Assembly (NCBI GenBank): GCA_902779075.1
Contig: CACZAK010000049.1
Span: forward strand, 1 to 37,220
Origin: an uncultured bacterium
Lineage (GTDB): Bacteria > Verrucomicrobiota > Kiritimatiellia > RFP12 > UBA1067
Length of the DNA stretch: 37,220 nucleotides
Reading direction: 5' to 3'
Position 1 is the stretch's first letter. Each line of letters begins with the position of its first letter. The notes below the pieces were generated by a model. That model was given only the letters and a program-made list of their open reading frames with translations. It was not told where the DNA came from and did not search any database. Shown in pieces: positions 23,784 to 32,400 of the stretch. The position numbers and the translations under genes were made by a program.

Positions 23784-25460
23784 ATGAAGATTGCCATTGG
23801 CGCCGACCACGGCGGGTTCGAACTGAAGAAAAACATCATCGCATCCTTTACGGGTGCGGAGTTCATCGACGTGGGTTGCACGGGACCTGAGGCGTGCGAC
23901 TTCCCCGATTATGCCGATGCCGTTGCGGAGAAGGTCGCGCTCGGCGAAGTTGACTTCGGCGTCTTGGTGTGCCGCACCGGCATGGGCATGACGATGGCCG
24001 CTAACCGCTTCCAGAACGTGCGCGCGGCGCTGTGTCTTGACACGGGCACGGCGGAGCTCGCCCGCCAGCACAACGGCGCAAACGTGCTCTGCATGGGGGC
24101 TGACAAGGTGGATGCCGCGCAGGCGCTTGACATCCTCTCGGTGTTCGTGTCCGAGCCGGTGGACGAGGCCGAGCGCCACGCCCGCCGCCGCGCGAAGATC
24201 GAGCGCGCCCGCCGTCTGAGCGATTTCTCAGGCCTTGCGCACGACGACCCCGAGGTCTACGCCGCGATCAAGGCGCAGGTGACGCAGGAAGATACGGAGA
24301 TCAACCTCATCGCCTCCGAAAACACCTCTTCCCGCGCCGTGCGCCTTGCGGCCGGCAGCGTGCTGATGAACAAGTACGCGGAAGGGTATCCGGGGAAGCG
24401 CTGGTATTCGGGCTGCCTGCCAGTGGACGCCGCAGAGGAACTCGCGCGCAAGCGCGCGTGCGAGCTGTTCGGCGCCGACCACGCGAACGTGCAGCCGCAC
24501 TGCGGCTCATCCGCCAACATGGCGGTGTACCTCGCCACAATCAAGCCGGGCGACACGATCCTCTCCCTTTCGCTCGACCAGGGTGGACACCTTTCGCACG
24601 GCTCGCCCGTGAACTTCAGCGGCAAGCTCTACAACATCGTGCCCTACACGGTGGACCGCACCACGGAGCGTCTGGACTACGACGCCCTTGAGAAGCAGGC
24701 GCTCGAGGTAAAGCCGAAGATTCTCCTTTCCGGCGCGAGCGCGTATCCGCGCGCGATCGACTTCAAGCGCATCCGCGAAATATGCGACAAGGTGGGGTGC
24801 ATTATGATGGTGGACATGGCGCACATCGCGGGCCTCGTGGCCGGCGGCGCGCACGAGAGCCCGGTGCCGTATGCGGACTTCGTGACCTCCACCACGCACA
24901 AGACGCTGCGTGGCCCGCGCGGCGGACTCGTCCTTTGCAAGGAGAAGTGGGCCAAGGCGATCGACTCGGCCGTGTTCCCCGGAATGCAGGGCGGCCCGCT
25001 CGAAAACATCATCGCCGCGAAGGCCGTCTGCTTCCGCGAGTGGATGCAGCCCGAGATGAAGGACTACGCCGCACAGGTCGTGAAGAACTGCAAGGCGATG
25101 TGCAAGGCCGTGCAGGACCGCGGCTGGCGGATCGTCTCCGGCGGCACGGACAACCACCTCTTCCTTGTGGACGTGAAGGGCACGAAGGGCATCACGGGCA
25201 AGGACGCGGCGGCGGCGCTCGATGCGGCCGGCATCGTGGTGAACAAGAACACGATTCCCTACGACACAGAGAGCCCGTTCAAGTGCTCGGGCATCCGCGT
25301 GGGTACCGCGTCGATTACGACGCGCGGCATGAAGGAGGCCGAGGCGACGCTCATCGGCGGCTGGATCGCCGATATTCTTGACGATATCACGAACACGGCC
25401 GTCCAGGCCGAAGTCAAGGCCAAGGCCGCAGCCCTAACGGCGAAGTTCCTCGTGCCGTAA
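23784..25460 (+). CDS. Fused ribose-5-phosphate isomerase B and serine hydroxymethyltransferase
   Basis: 558 aa; ATG 23784 follows AAGGAAAC, while a longer open frame crosses the promoter and is rejected. Residues 1 to about 145 are Rpi[24 protein letters not shown], the active-site [14 protein letters not shown] with Cys63, and GANVLCMG. This half interconverts ribose-5-P and ribulose-5-P. Residues about 150-558 are a complete Gly[56 protein letters not shown] and the PLP lysine in [12 protein letters not shown] (Lys373). This half converts serine and tetrahydrofolate to glycine and methylene-THF. The linker is a basic helix ([16 protein letters not shown]). No stop or frameshift separates the halves, so this is a true fusion. 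It is followed by a palindromic element rather than a T-tailed terminator. Confidence 0.93.
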   Translation: MKIAIGADHGGFELKKNIIASFTGAEFIDVGCTGPEACDFPDYADAVAEKVALGEVDFGVLVCRTGMGMTMAANRFQNVRAALCLDTGTAELARQHNGANVLCMGADKVDAAQALDILSVFVSEPVDEAERHARRRAKIERARRLSDFSGLAHDDPEVYAAIKAQVTQEDTEINLIASENTSSRAVRLAAGSVLMNKYAEGYPGKRWYSGCLPVDAAEELARKRACELFGADHANVQPHCGSSANMAVYLATIKPGDTILSLSLDQGGHLSHGSPVNFSGKLYNIVPYTVDRTTERLDYDALEKQALEVKPKILLSGASAYPRAIDFKRIREICDKVGCIMMVDMAHIAGLVAGGAHESPVPYADFVTSTTHKTLRGPRGGLVLCKEKWAKAIDSAVFPGMQGGPLENIIAAKAVCFREWMQPEMKDYAAQVVKNCKAMCKAVQDRGWRIVSGGTDNHLFLVDVKGTKGITGKDAAAALDAAGIVVNKNTIPYDTESPFKCSGIRVGTASITTRGMKEAEATLIGGWIADILDDITNTAVQAEVKAKAAALTAKFLVP

Positions 25461-25464
25461 TTGC

Positions 25465-25521
25465 GGTAGGGCGCGATCACCGAGCGCGCCGCAATCGGGA
25501 GGGCCGCGCCCCGTCGCGGCC
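25465..25521 (+). repeat. GGTAGGG double-hairpin palindromic element (intergenic copy)
   Basis: GGTAGGG at 25465, hairpin GGCGCG (25470-25475)/CGCGCC (25485-25490), spacer GCAATCGGGA, hairpin GGCCGCG (25502-25508)/CGCGGCC (25515-25521). The second half is nearly identical to 26991-27030 inside the kinase gene. It may act as the terminator of rpiB-glyA. Confidence 0.65.
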
Positions 25522-25815
25522 GTGAAGGGCCTGCTCGCCGCTGCGCTCATCACCGCGCTCGCTGGCGGCGGCTGGTGGTTGGTGAGTGGGCGAAACGGGA
25601 CAATCGGGACGAATGTCGTTCACGTCCCGTCTGTCTCGTTTGTCTCGGATGTCCCGTCGGCTCTTCTTCCACAGCTCCGGCGAGGCCCTTGCACGTTGTA
25701 ATCAAGGCCGGGCACAAAGGCATCCAGCTCTGGGAGAGCGGGCAGTACCGGCGCCTTGATGGGAATCGGCACGTGGCTGTCTGGATTGTGAGTGCTATTT
25801 CACGAAGTGTTTGAA
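25484..25815 (+). pseudogene. Decayed juxtamembrane/tail fragment of a kinase-FGE gene
   Basis: From about 25511 the reading frame gives VAAVKGLLAAALITALAGGGWW, then NGTIGTNVVHVPSVSFVSDV, ending in TAA at about 25701. This is the same TM segment and extracellular 9-nt repeat region as the kinase gene at 27020-27175, but no kinase domain precedes it and no FGE domain follows. The next bases in another frame (VVIKAGHKGIQLWESGQYRRL) are not recognised. The rest up to 25896 is AT-richer, apparently non-coding and ends in the next promoter. It therefore marks a deleted paralogue standing just upstream of a surviving one. Confidence 0.6.
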
Positions 25816-25879
25816 AAGGTGCAATCTATTCTGTTGCGAAACGTTTAAAAACGTGCGTTAATTGTTTTGTCCTCCGCGC

Positions 25880-25908
25880 GGAAAGTGGAATTATGGTATA
25901 CTTTCCAC
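25880..25908 (+). promoter_or_regulatory. Promoter of kinase gene with flanking inverted repeat
   Basis: -10 TATACT at 25897-25902 with a poor -35 (CCGCGC at 25874-25879, 17 bp). GGAAAG (25880-25885)/CTTTCC (25901-25906) and GTGGAA (25885-25890)/TTCCAC (25903-25908) are inverted repeats around the -10, a possible operator. The expected transcript start falls near 25909, the A of a 6-codon ORF (MAKKRY). Confidence 0.5.
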
Positions 25909-26963
25909 ATGGCAAAGAAGCGATACTGATTAAGGATAACAATGGCCTACGACATCATCAACGACGCGCGGACAACAGCGGGGAACGCGGAGGGAAAACC
26001 CTCTGCGGAGAAAGGAACGTCAATGGACCAATCCATCGGTGACGGGCCCACCATGCGGCCGAAGAATGAGCGCGGCGGACGCGGGGCGTTCGCTCCCGGC
26101 GATGTGATTGCGGGGCGCTACGTTGTCGAGCGGATGCTCGGCGAGGGTGGCATGGGCATCGTCTATCAGTGCCTCGACAAGGTGGGCGGTGTGAGCGTTG
26201 CTGTGAAGTGTCTGCCGCCGGAGGTGAGCCGCAACGCGGACGAGATGGAGGACATCCGCGCCAACTACCGACTCGTCGCGGACCTCCACCACCAGAATAT
26301 CGCGGGCGTGCGCACGTTAGAGTTGGATGAATCGACGGGCGACTACTATCTCGTGATGGACCTCGCCCGCGGCATGAGCCTCAAACGGTGGATGAGGCGA
26401 AACCCGCAGGCGACAATGGCGGCGAAACTCGCCATCCTTCGCCAAGTCGCCGCCGCGCTCGACTACGCACATGCGCGGAAGGTGATCCACCGCGACATGA
26501 AGCCCGAGAACGTGATGGTGGACGACGAATGCGGCGTGAAGGTGCTGGATTTCGGCCTCGCCGCGCAGATACGCTCCAGCCAGAGTCGCACGAGCGCCGC
26601 CGTGACGTCGCGCGGCGGCACGCCGGGTTACAAGTCTCCCGAACAGTGGCGGGGCAAGCCACAGCGTGAGCAGTCCGATGTCTATTCCTTCGGCGTGATG
26701 GCGTACTGGATGTTTGCTGGCGTATTACCGTTCGACGGAGACGACCCGGAGGTGCTTGGCCACGCCGTGCTCACCGAGCCCGTGGAGCCAATCGCGGGCC
26801 TTCCCGTTCACATGAACGCCGCGCTCGCAAAGGCGCTTGCCAAACAGCCGAATGAGCGCTTCACAAGTTGCGGCGCGGTTGTGGATGCTCTGGAGGGGAA
26901 GGGTAATTTTAGCCGTGTAGAACGTGTAGATGATTTAGGTGGGGCGAGGCGTCACGCCGAGCC

Positions 26964-27021
26964 GGTAGGGTCACGCGTACCCACGCCGCCGCAATCTGGA
27001 GGGCCGCGCCCCGTCGCGGCC
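26964..27021 (+). repeat. GGTAGGG palindromic element inside kinase gene
   Basis: GGTAGGG at 26964, GCAATCTGGA spacer, then hairpin GGCCGCG/CGCGGCC at 27002-27021. From 26991 to 27030 it matches 25491-25530 at 39 of 40 bases. It is translated in frame just before the TM segment. Confidence 0.65.
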
Positions 27022-27084
27022 GTGAAGGGCTTACTCGCCGCCGCGCTCGCGGGCGGTGCGTGGTGGTGCTGGGTAGGCGAAACG

Positions 27085-27175
27085 GGACGAGCGGGACAAC
27101 CGGGACGACCGGGACGAATGTCGTTCACGTCTCGTCTGTCTCGTCCGTCTCGGATGTCTCGTCGCCCGCTTCAGC
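27085..27175 (+). repeat. Inverted arrays of CGGGACGAC 9-mers
   Basis: Four tandem 9-mers (CGGGACGAG, CGGGACAAC, CGGGACGAC, CGGGACGAA) are followed by reverse-complement-like words (GTCTCGTCT, GTCTCGTCC, GTCTCGGAT, GTCTCGTCG). They encode the extracellular linker between the TM and the FGE domain. Confidence 0.6.
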
Positions 27176-27732
27176 ACCGCGTACTAGCGAACCTCGCACG
27201 AAGACCTTCATCCTTCCCGGCGGCGTGAAGATGGAGATGGTCTACGTGGCGCCCGGCTCGTTCACGATGGGTAGTTCTTCTCATCCCGTGGCTACACGTA
27301 CAGCGGCGGAAACGAAATGGCGGCAGTTGGATGGTACTACGAGAACTCGGGCATGAGAAAGCTTTTCGACAGTAGCTGGAAGCGTGCCAACCTAAAAAGC
27401 AACAGGTGCCGGCCCCATTCGGTCAAGGAAAAAGATGTCGGCAATGAACTGGGAATCGTCGGCATGAGCGGAAACGTGTGGGAGTGGTGTGCTGATTGGT
27501 ATGATAAGGATTACTATACAAAGTCGCCGACAGACGATCCATGCAACACGGCATCGGGTGTTAACCGTGTGTTGCGCGGCGGCAGCTGGAGCAGCGGCGC
27601 GCGGTTCTGCCGCTCCGCGAACCGCGGCTGGAACAGGCCCGGCGGCCGCGACATCTTCTACGGCTTCCGCCTCTGTTGCTCCGCAGAACCGCGCGGAGGT
27701 GCGGAGCAATGAGCGAGCGGGCGCGAGACGTT

Positions 27733-27769
27733 CTCCCCTATTAGAGAAAATCCCGATTAGGGGAGTTTT
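27733..27769 (+). terminator. Intrinsic terminator after kinase/FGE
   Basis: CTCCCCTA (27733-27740) pairs with TAGGGGAG (27758-27765) followed by TTTT. Confidence 0.75.
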
Positions 27770-27806
27770 CGTTTCCAGTCAGTGCGCCGCTTCCAGTAAG
27801 CGGCAC

Positions 27807-27835
27807 TTGCGTTGCTGCGCGAGATAGTGTATAAT
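27807..27835 (+). promoter_or_regulatory. Promoter of AAA ATPase gene
   Basis: TTGCGT (27807-27812), 17 bp, TATAAT (27830-27835), about 100 bases before ATG 27939. The -35 overlaps the right arm of a hairpin formed by the CCGCTT..AAGCGG inverted repeat at 27788-27804. Confidence 0.7.
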
Positions 27836-27840
27836 ACCAG

Positions 27841-27924
27841 CAATGTTTAGAAACATTGTTTCCGTCGATAAAACGATGTCTTGAAACATTGTTTCTCGGT
27901 TGGAAAGAGTGATTGCAAACATTG
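27841..27924 (+). promoter_or_regulatory. Three AAACATTG sites at exact 33-bp spacing plus a palindrome: candidate operator array
   Basis: AAACATTG begins at 27851, 27884 and 27917, exactly 33 bp apart. The first is the right half of the palindrome CAATGTTT-AG-AAACATTG (27841-27858). The first two are also part of GAAACATTGTTTC palindromes. The array runs from just after the -10 to the RBS GGAGGAGG, so a bound protein could block transcription or translation. Confidence 0.6.
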
Positions 27925-27938
27925 GAGGAGGTTGTAGA

Positions 27939-29150
27939 ATGGAAGAAAAAGATGTTGTGAGGCTTTATGAGACGTCAAGGCGCCTTGTCCGTGAGGTGTC
28001 GATGTCGTTCAGGCGCTATTTGTGCGCGCGCGTCAACTGGGGGAGCCGCCTCGTGTGCATTCGCGGTGCAAAGGGAACGGGCAAGACAACGCTTGTCTTG
28101 CAGCATATCCGCGAAGCGTTTTCGCCCAATGACGACAAGGCACTTTTCGTCTCGCTCGACAACCTCTGGTTCGCCGCGCATGATGTCGTCGACCTGGCTG
28201 ATTGGCACTGGAAGCACGGCGGGACGCATCTGTTCCTTGACGAGGTCCACCACATGAAAGATTGGCAGACGGCAATCAAGAACATATACGACTCCTATCC
28301 GTCGTTAAATATCGTCTATACCGGATCTTCGATGCTTCGTCTGGAGTCGGGCAGCGGCGATCTGTCGCGGCGGAGAGTCCCGTACACGCTTCCGGTGCTG
28401 TCGTTCCGCGAATACCTCAAGTTCGAGAACGTCCTCGACGCCGAGGCCGTGCCGCTGGATGCGATCCTGAGAGACCACCTGTCCATTGCCTCGGACATCA
28501 GCTCCAAGATCAGGATACTTGAGCATTTCTCGCGCTATCTGAAGCATGGCAGTTATCCGTTTTACAAGGAAGGGGTGGGCGAGTTCGACGTCCGGCTCCG
28601 GGAGGTCGTGAACCAGATACTCGAAATCGACTATCCGATGATCGACTCCGTTTCCGTGGCGACGATCATGAAGGCACGGAAGATGCTTGCCGTCCTGGCC
28701 GACAGCGTCCCGCAGACGCCGAAGATGGCGCAGCTCTACCGCGAACTGGAAACCGACCGCAACCAGGGACTGAAAGTCCTGAAGGCGTTGGTGCGCGCGG
28801 GGCTGCTCCAGCTCCTGTCGTCCGAGAAGGTTGCCCTAAAGGATATGTCCCGGCCAGACAAGATCTGCCTTGACAATACCTGCCTGATGCACGCGCTCTC
28901 GCGGGAAGTGGACGTTGGATGCGCCCGGGAGACGTTTATGCTGAACCAGTTGCGCTCCGCTGGGCACGAGGTCACCTATCCGCAACAGGGCGATTTCTTG
29001 GTCGATGGTCGTTACCTTTTCGAAGTCGGCGGCGCAGGCAAGGGCTTCTCGCAGATAAAGGACCTTCCCGACAGCTTCGTCGCGGCCGACGATGTTGAGA
29101 CCGGATACGGCAACAAGATTCCGCTTTGGCTGTTCGGGTTCCTTTATTGA
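27939..29150 (+). CDS. AAA-family ATPase with DUF4143-like C-terminus
   Basis: 403 aa; GGAGGAGG seven bases upstream fixes ATG 27939, and a TTG 13 codons earlier is less likely. Walker A GAKGTGKT (43-50), Walker B HLFLDE (97-102), the DWQTAIKNIYDSYP and YTGSSMLRLESGSGDLSRR segments (about 109-146), then SFREYL (155-160) are the hallmark pattern of the DUF4143-linked ATPase family. A helical winged-helix region follows, and the C-terminal QQGDFLVDGRYLFEVGGAGK resembles the remnant PD-(D/E)xK-like domain of these proteins. The family is common in accessory and mobile regions of bacteria and archaea; its biochemical role is poorly known. It has its own promoter with a phased operator array and ends before a perfect 19-bp hairpin. 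It lies between two kinase genes. Confidence 0.85.
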   Translation: MEEKDVVRLYETSRRLVREVSMSFRRYLCARVNWGSRLVCIRGAKGTGKTTLVLQHIREAFSPNDDKALFVSLDNLWFAAHDVVDLADWHWKHGGTHLFLDEVHHMKDWQTAIKNIYDSYPSLNIVYTGSSMLRLESGSGDLSRRRVPYTLPVLSFREYLKFENVLDAEAVPLDAILRDHLSIASDISSKIRILEHFSRYLKHGSYPFYKEGVGEFDVRLREVVNQILEIDYPMIDSVSVATIMKARKMLAVLADSVPQTPKMAQLYRELETDRNQGLKVLKALVRAGLLQLLSSEKVALKDMSRPDKICLDNTCLMHALSREVDVGCARETFMLNQLRSAGHEVTYPQQGDFLVDGRYLFEVGGAGKGFSQIKDLPDSFVAADDVETGYGNKIPLWLFGFLY

Positions 29151-29160
29151 CAACAGACGA

Positions 29161-29208
29161 AAGCAACTGATTGGCACGAAAATCGAAAATCGTGCCAATC
29201 AGTTGCTT
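29161..29208. repeat. Perfect 19-bp inverted repeat (hairpin) carrying the next promoter's -35
   Basis: AAGCAACTGATTGGCACGA (29161-29179) is perfectly complementary to 29190-29208 around a 10-base A-rich loop. It lies 10 bases after the ATPase stop. No clean T-run follows, so it is not a standard terminator, and the last six bases of its right arm (TTGCTT) are the -35 of the next promoter. Confidence 0.85.
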
Positions 29209-29231
29209 CATTGGCCGGAATATGATACAAT
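29203..29231 (+). promoter_or_regulatory. Promoter upstream of kinase-Sel1-FGE gene
   Basis: TTGCTT (29203-29208), 17 bp, TACAAT (29226-29231). It reads through two small ORFs into the kinase gene at 29425. Confidence 0.65.
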
Positions 29232-29238
29232 ACTTGCC

Positions 29239-29325
29239 GTGAAAGACGCCATAAAAGAAGTGCTGCGAGAATTCTATCAGGATGGACTGCCTCAGGGCAT
29301 TGTCCATCGTGACGTGGGACGATGA
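29239..29325 (+). CDS. 28-aa ORF, possible gene remnant
   Basis: GTG 29239 opens VKDAIKEVLREFYQDGLPQG followed by IVHRDVGR and a stop. It begins 8 bases after the -10, so it is nearly leaderless. The pattern LREFYQDGLP recalls the N-terminal helix of some AAA ATPases of the family next door, so it may be a remnant of another such gene. It is too short to be sure it is expressed. Confidence 0.3.
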   Translation: MKDAIKEVLREFYQDGLPQGIVHRDVGR

Positions 29326-29428
29326 GGCAGAATTCGATTCTGGCATAAAGGTCGTGCAAGCCTGGAAATGGCTTCTTGCCGAGAATAATCCGCAGGGAAC
29401 ACTTGTAAACGAAAGGGCGAACAGATGA
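29309..29428 (+). CDS. 39-aa ORF overlapping the kinase start by ATGA
   Basis: GTG 29309 opens MTWDDEAEFDSGIKVVQAWK, then a further 19 residues and TGA at 29426-29428. The stop overlaps the kinase ATG (29425), the layout of translational coupling. It overlaps the preceding 28-aa ORF in another frame; together they may be one older gene split by a frameshift. Confidence 0.3.
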   Translation: MTWDDEAEFDSGIKVVQAWKWLLAENNPQGTLVNERANR

Positions 29429-32400
29429 CCTACGAAACCATCAACGACGCAGTGACGAGGGCGGGAGGAGCGGGCGCGCTCCTCGCGAACCGCTACCGCA
29501 TCGTGCGACAGCTCGGTCAGGGCGGAATGGGGAGCGTGTGGCTCGCCGAGGATACGCAGCTCGATAACAAGCCATTCGCGATCAAGATGTTGCCGAGCAT
29601 CCTCGTGAGCAACAAGCGCGCCTACCGTCAGCTGAAGGACGAGGCGCTCGTGGCGATGCAGCTCGTGCATCCCAACATCGTGCAAATCCGTGCCTTTGAG
29701 GAGAACAGCGGCAACCCGTTCCTCGTGATGGACTACGTCGACGGCCAGACGCTGGATGACTACATTGCGGACAAAGGCACATTGACGGAAGATGAGACCA
29801 TGCGGCTGCTCAAACCCGTCGCTGCCGCGCTCGACTATGCACATGGCGAGGGAGTTGTTCATCGCGACGTTAAGCCTGCCAATGTGATGATCAGAAAGGA
29901 CGGGCGTCCGTTCGTTCTCGATTTCGGTATAGCCCGCGAGATGCAGGAGACGATGACACGGGTGACCGGGAAGTTTTCGTCGGGGACGCTCCTCTATATG
30001 TCGCCGGAACAGTTGAATGGAGAGCCTCCCGCCGCAGCGCAGGACGTGTATTCTTTCGCTGCTATGGTGTACGAATGTCTCAAGGGCGAGCCGCCGTTTA
30101 TACGTGGGCAAATAGAATACCAGATTCTCAACAATCCTCCGCCCCCATTGCCGCAGGGAATCGTATCGTGGTTATCGGAGATCACGATGCGTGGATTAGC
30201 CAAGAAGGCCAATGAACGTCCGGCAACTTGTTGTGAGATATTGGGTGACGTCTTAACGGGTGGTATGATTGTGGCTGATAACCTCAGGTTGCAGACACAA
30301 ATTGCGATAAAAGCGTTTCAAGAAGATGATTACGAAAAGGTATTTGCTGCTGCGCAGAAGGCTGATACGAATAATGCCGAGATTCAATTTATCATAGGAT
30401 GGTGCTATCAATTTGGAGATGGCGTCGAAGTGGATTACAACTTGGCAATGCAGTGGTATCACAAGGCAGCTGTACAAGGACATTTAGAGGCACTACTTGG
30501 AATCGGACAACTGTATATAGAAAAAATTGGCGACCCATATTCAGAATGGCAAGAAAATGAATACGAGGAGTTCAAGGTTGCCTTTGATATGGCCTTGAAT
30601 TGTGTTGATGCGCGCGTGAAGCATGTATTTGCAGATTTGTATGTATGTTGCAATTATGGCGGAGGCCGGGGTTACGGACTTGAGGAGCAGATAAAGATTG
30701 ATGAAGTTACGTCGTTGGAGTTGATTAAAGAATCTGCTAATGGGGGCTATGCAGAAGCCCAATATCAATTAGGGCGGCGGTATGAAGAGGGTCACGGTAT
30801 TTCGCAAGACTACTGTGAAGCAGTAAAATGGTATCGAAAGGCAGCCGAACGAGGAACTCAAGATCAGTATGCAGGTGCGCAAGAAAAACTCGGCGAGATG
30901 TATAAAAAGGGATTGGGTGTCGTTAAAAATTATGACGAAGCCATAAAGTGGTATCGAAAGGCCGTGGAATCCAGTGACACATCGCGAAACGTGTACAACC
31001 TTGCACGAATGTATGATATTGCAAAGAAATATTCAGATGCTGTGACATGGTATCGCAAGGCGGCGGAGCGAGGGCATTGTGAGGCGCAATGCAGGCTAGG
31101 GGATTTGTGTCGTACTGGCTGTGGAACGGATCGTGACGGTAAAGAGGCAGTTAAGTGGTATCGTAAGGCGGCAGAACAAGATAACGCTAGGGCACAATAC
31201 CTTCTTGCCTTAAGCCTTATGGTTTTTAATCGCCTAACCTGGTCGGGCGAGACGATGGAATGGCTCCGCAAATCGGCCGAGAATGGATATGGCGATGCAC
31301 AACACCAATTAGCCTCGATATATGCGAAAGGGGATGAAGAGGCAAGTGTCGCCATGGATGCTACAGAATCCGCAAGGTGGTACAAGTTGGCAGAACAATC
31401 ATATCGTAAAGCGTCAGAAAGCGGGAACATATCCGCGCAATATAATCTTGGAGTGATGTATTATGAGGGCGAAGGTGTTGTACAAGATTTTAAGGAGGCG
31501 TTCAAGTGGTTGAGCAAGGCAGCGACGAGGGGCAGTATAGGTTCGCAATATTACCTCGGTAATTGTTTTGCTCGAGGACAAGGTGTTTCGCAGAATTTTG
31601 AAGAGGCCGTCAGGTGGTACCGTAAGGCGGCGGAGAGAGGAGGTGCAAAAGCCCAATGTGCGCTTGGAGCAATGTATAAGAAAGGTCATGGTGTGGCGCA
31701 AGATTATAAAGAGGCACTGGAATGGTTTCTTAAGGCTGCGGAACAATTCAATGATGAAGCTTGTTATGAATTGGGTTGCATGTACAAAGAAGGAGTGGGT
31801 GTTGAGCAAGACTATATGAAAGCGGTGAAGTGGTATCAAAAAGCAAGTTCACATAATGGGGCGGAGTATAATCTTGGTTTGATGTATGAGAATGGCTATG
31901 GCGTCAAAGTTGATTATAACGAAGCTCGTAAGTACTATACTTTTGCGGCCCTCCGTGGAAATCTAGACGCTCAATACAAAGTTGGAATTATGCATTTCTG
32001 TGGTAAAGGTGTTAAACGCGATCAAAGTGAGGCGTTGGATTGGATGCGTAAAGCGGCGGAGCAAGGTCACGTAAAGGCGCAGCAATGCCTTGGTGAATGG
32101 TACGCGAATTGGTGTGATATGGAAACTATCAACGTGCCGCGAGATTATGTAGAGTCATTCAAATGGCACAAGAAGGCAGCAGAACAGGGAGACGAATTAT
32201 CCCAATATCGCCTAGGTGAAATGTACTATAAAGGCTTGGGCGTCGCACAAAACTATGCAGAGGCTCTTAAGGTGTTCCGCAAGTTTGCAGATCGGCGTAG
32301 CGATGCAAAATTCTATATTGGAATGATGTATCGAAATGGCGAAGGCGTAGAGCAGAATTACGGTGAAGCGATAAAATGGCTTCAAAAGGCGGCACCGTTG

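Larger units (their letters stand above)
25942..27712 (+). pseudogene. Membrane Ser/Thr kinase with FGE-fold C-terminus, broken by a frameshift and an internal deletion
   Basis: The kinase frame runs 25942-27228 (428 aa). After a MAYDIINDA leader it has a complete Hanks-type kinase: glycine loop LGEGGMGIVY (66-75), Lys89, HRDMKPENVM (173-182), DFGLAA (193-198), GTPGYKSPEQW; then one TM (about 361-377, VKGLLAAALAGGAWWCWV). Compared with the sister copy at about 25567-25590, one base is missing at about 27062-27082, and the frame then shifts. The intended frame continues TNVVHVSSVSSVSDV, then ILPGGVKMEMVYVAPGSFTMGS, the FGE start. At about 27272-27290 a second break joins this to SRGYTYSGGNEMAAVGWYYENSG in a third frame; about 100 FGE residues are missing. 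The end (GNVWEWCADWYD, VLRGGSW, YGFRLCC) is typical. The kinase may still be made with an altered tail. Confidence 0.8.

Noticed and set aside
27841..27924. CRISPR-like array
   Set aside because: Only 8-13 bp are conserved per 33-bp unit, there are three units, and no cas gene is near; operator sites fit better.
29161..29208. Simple Rho-independent terminator for the ATPase gene
   Set aside because: The stem is long and perfect, but no T-run follows and its right arm is a promoter -35; listed as a hairpin of uncertain role.
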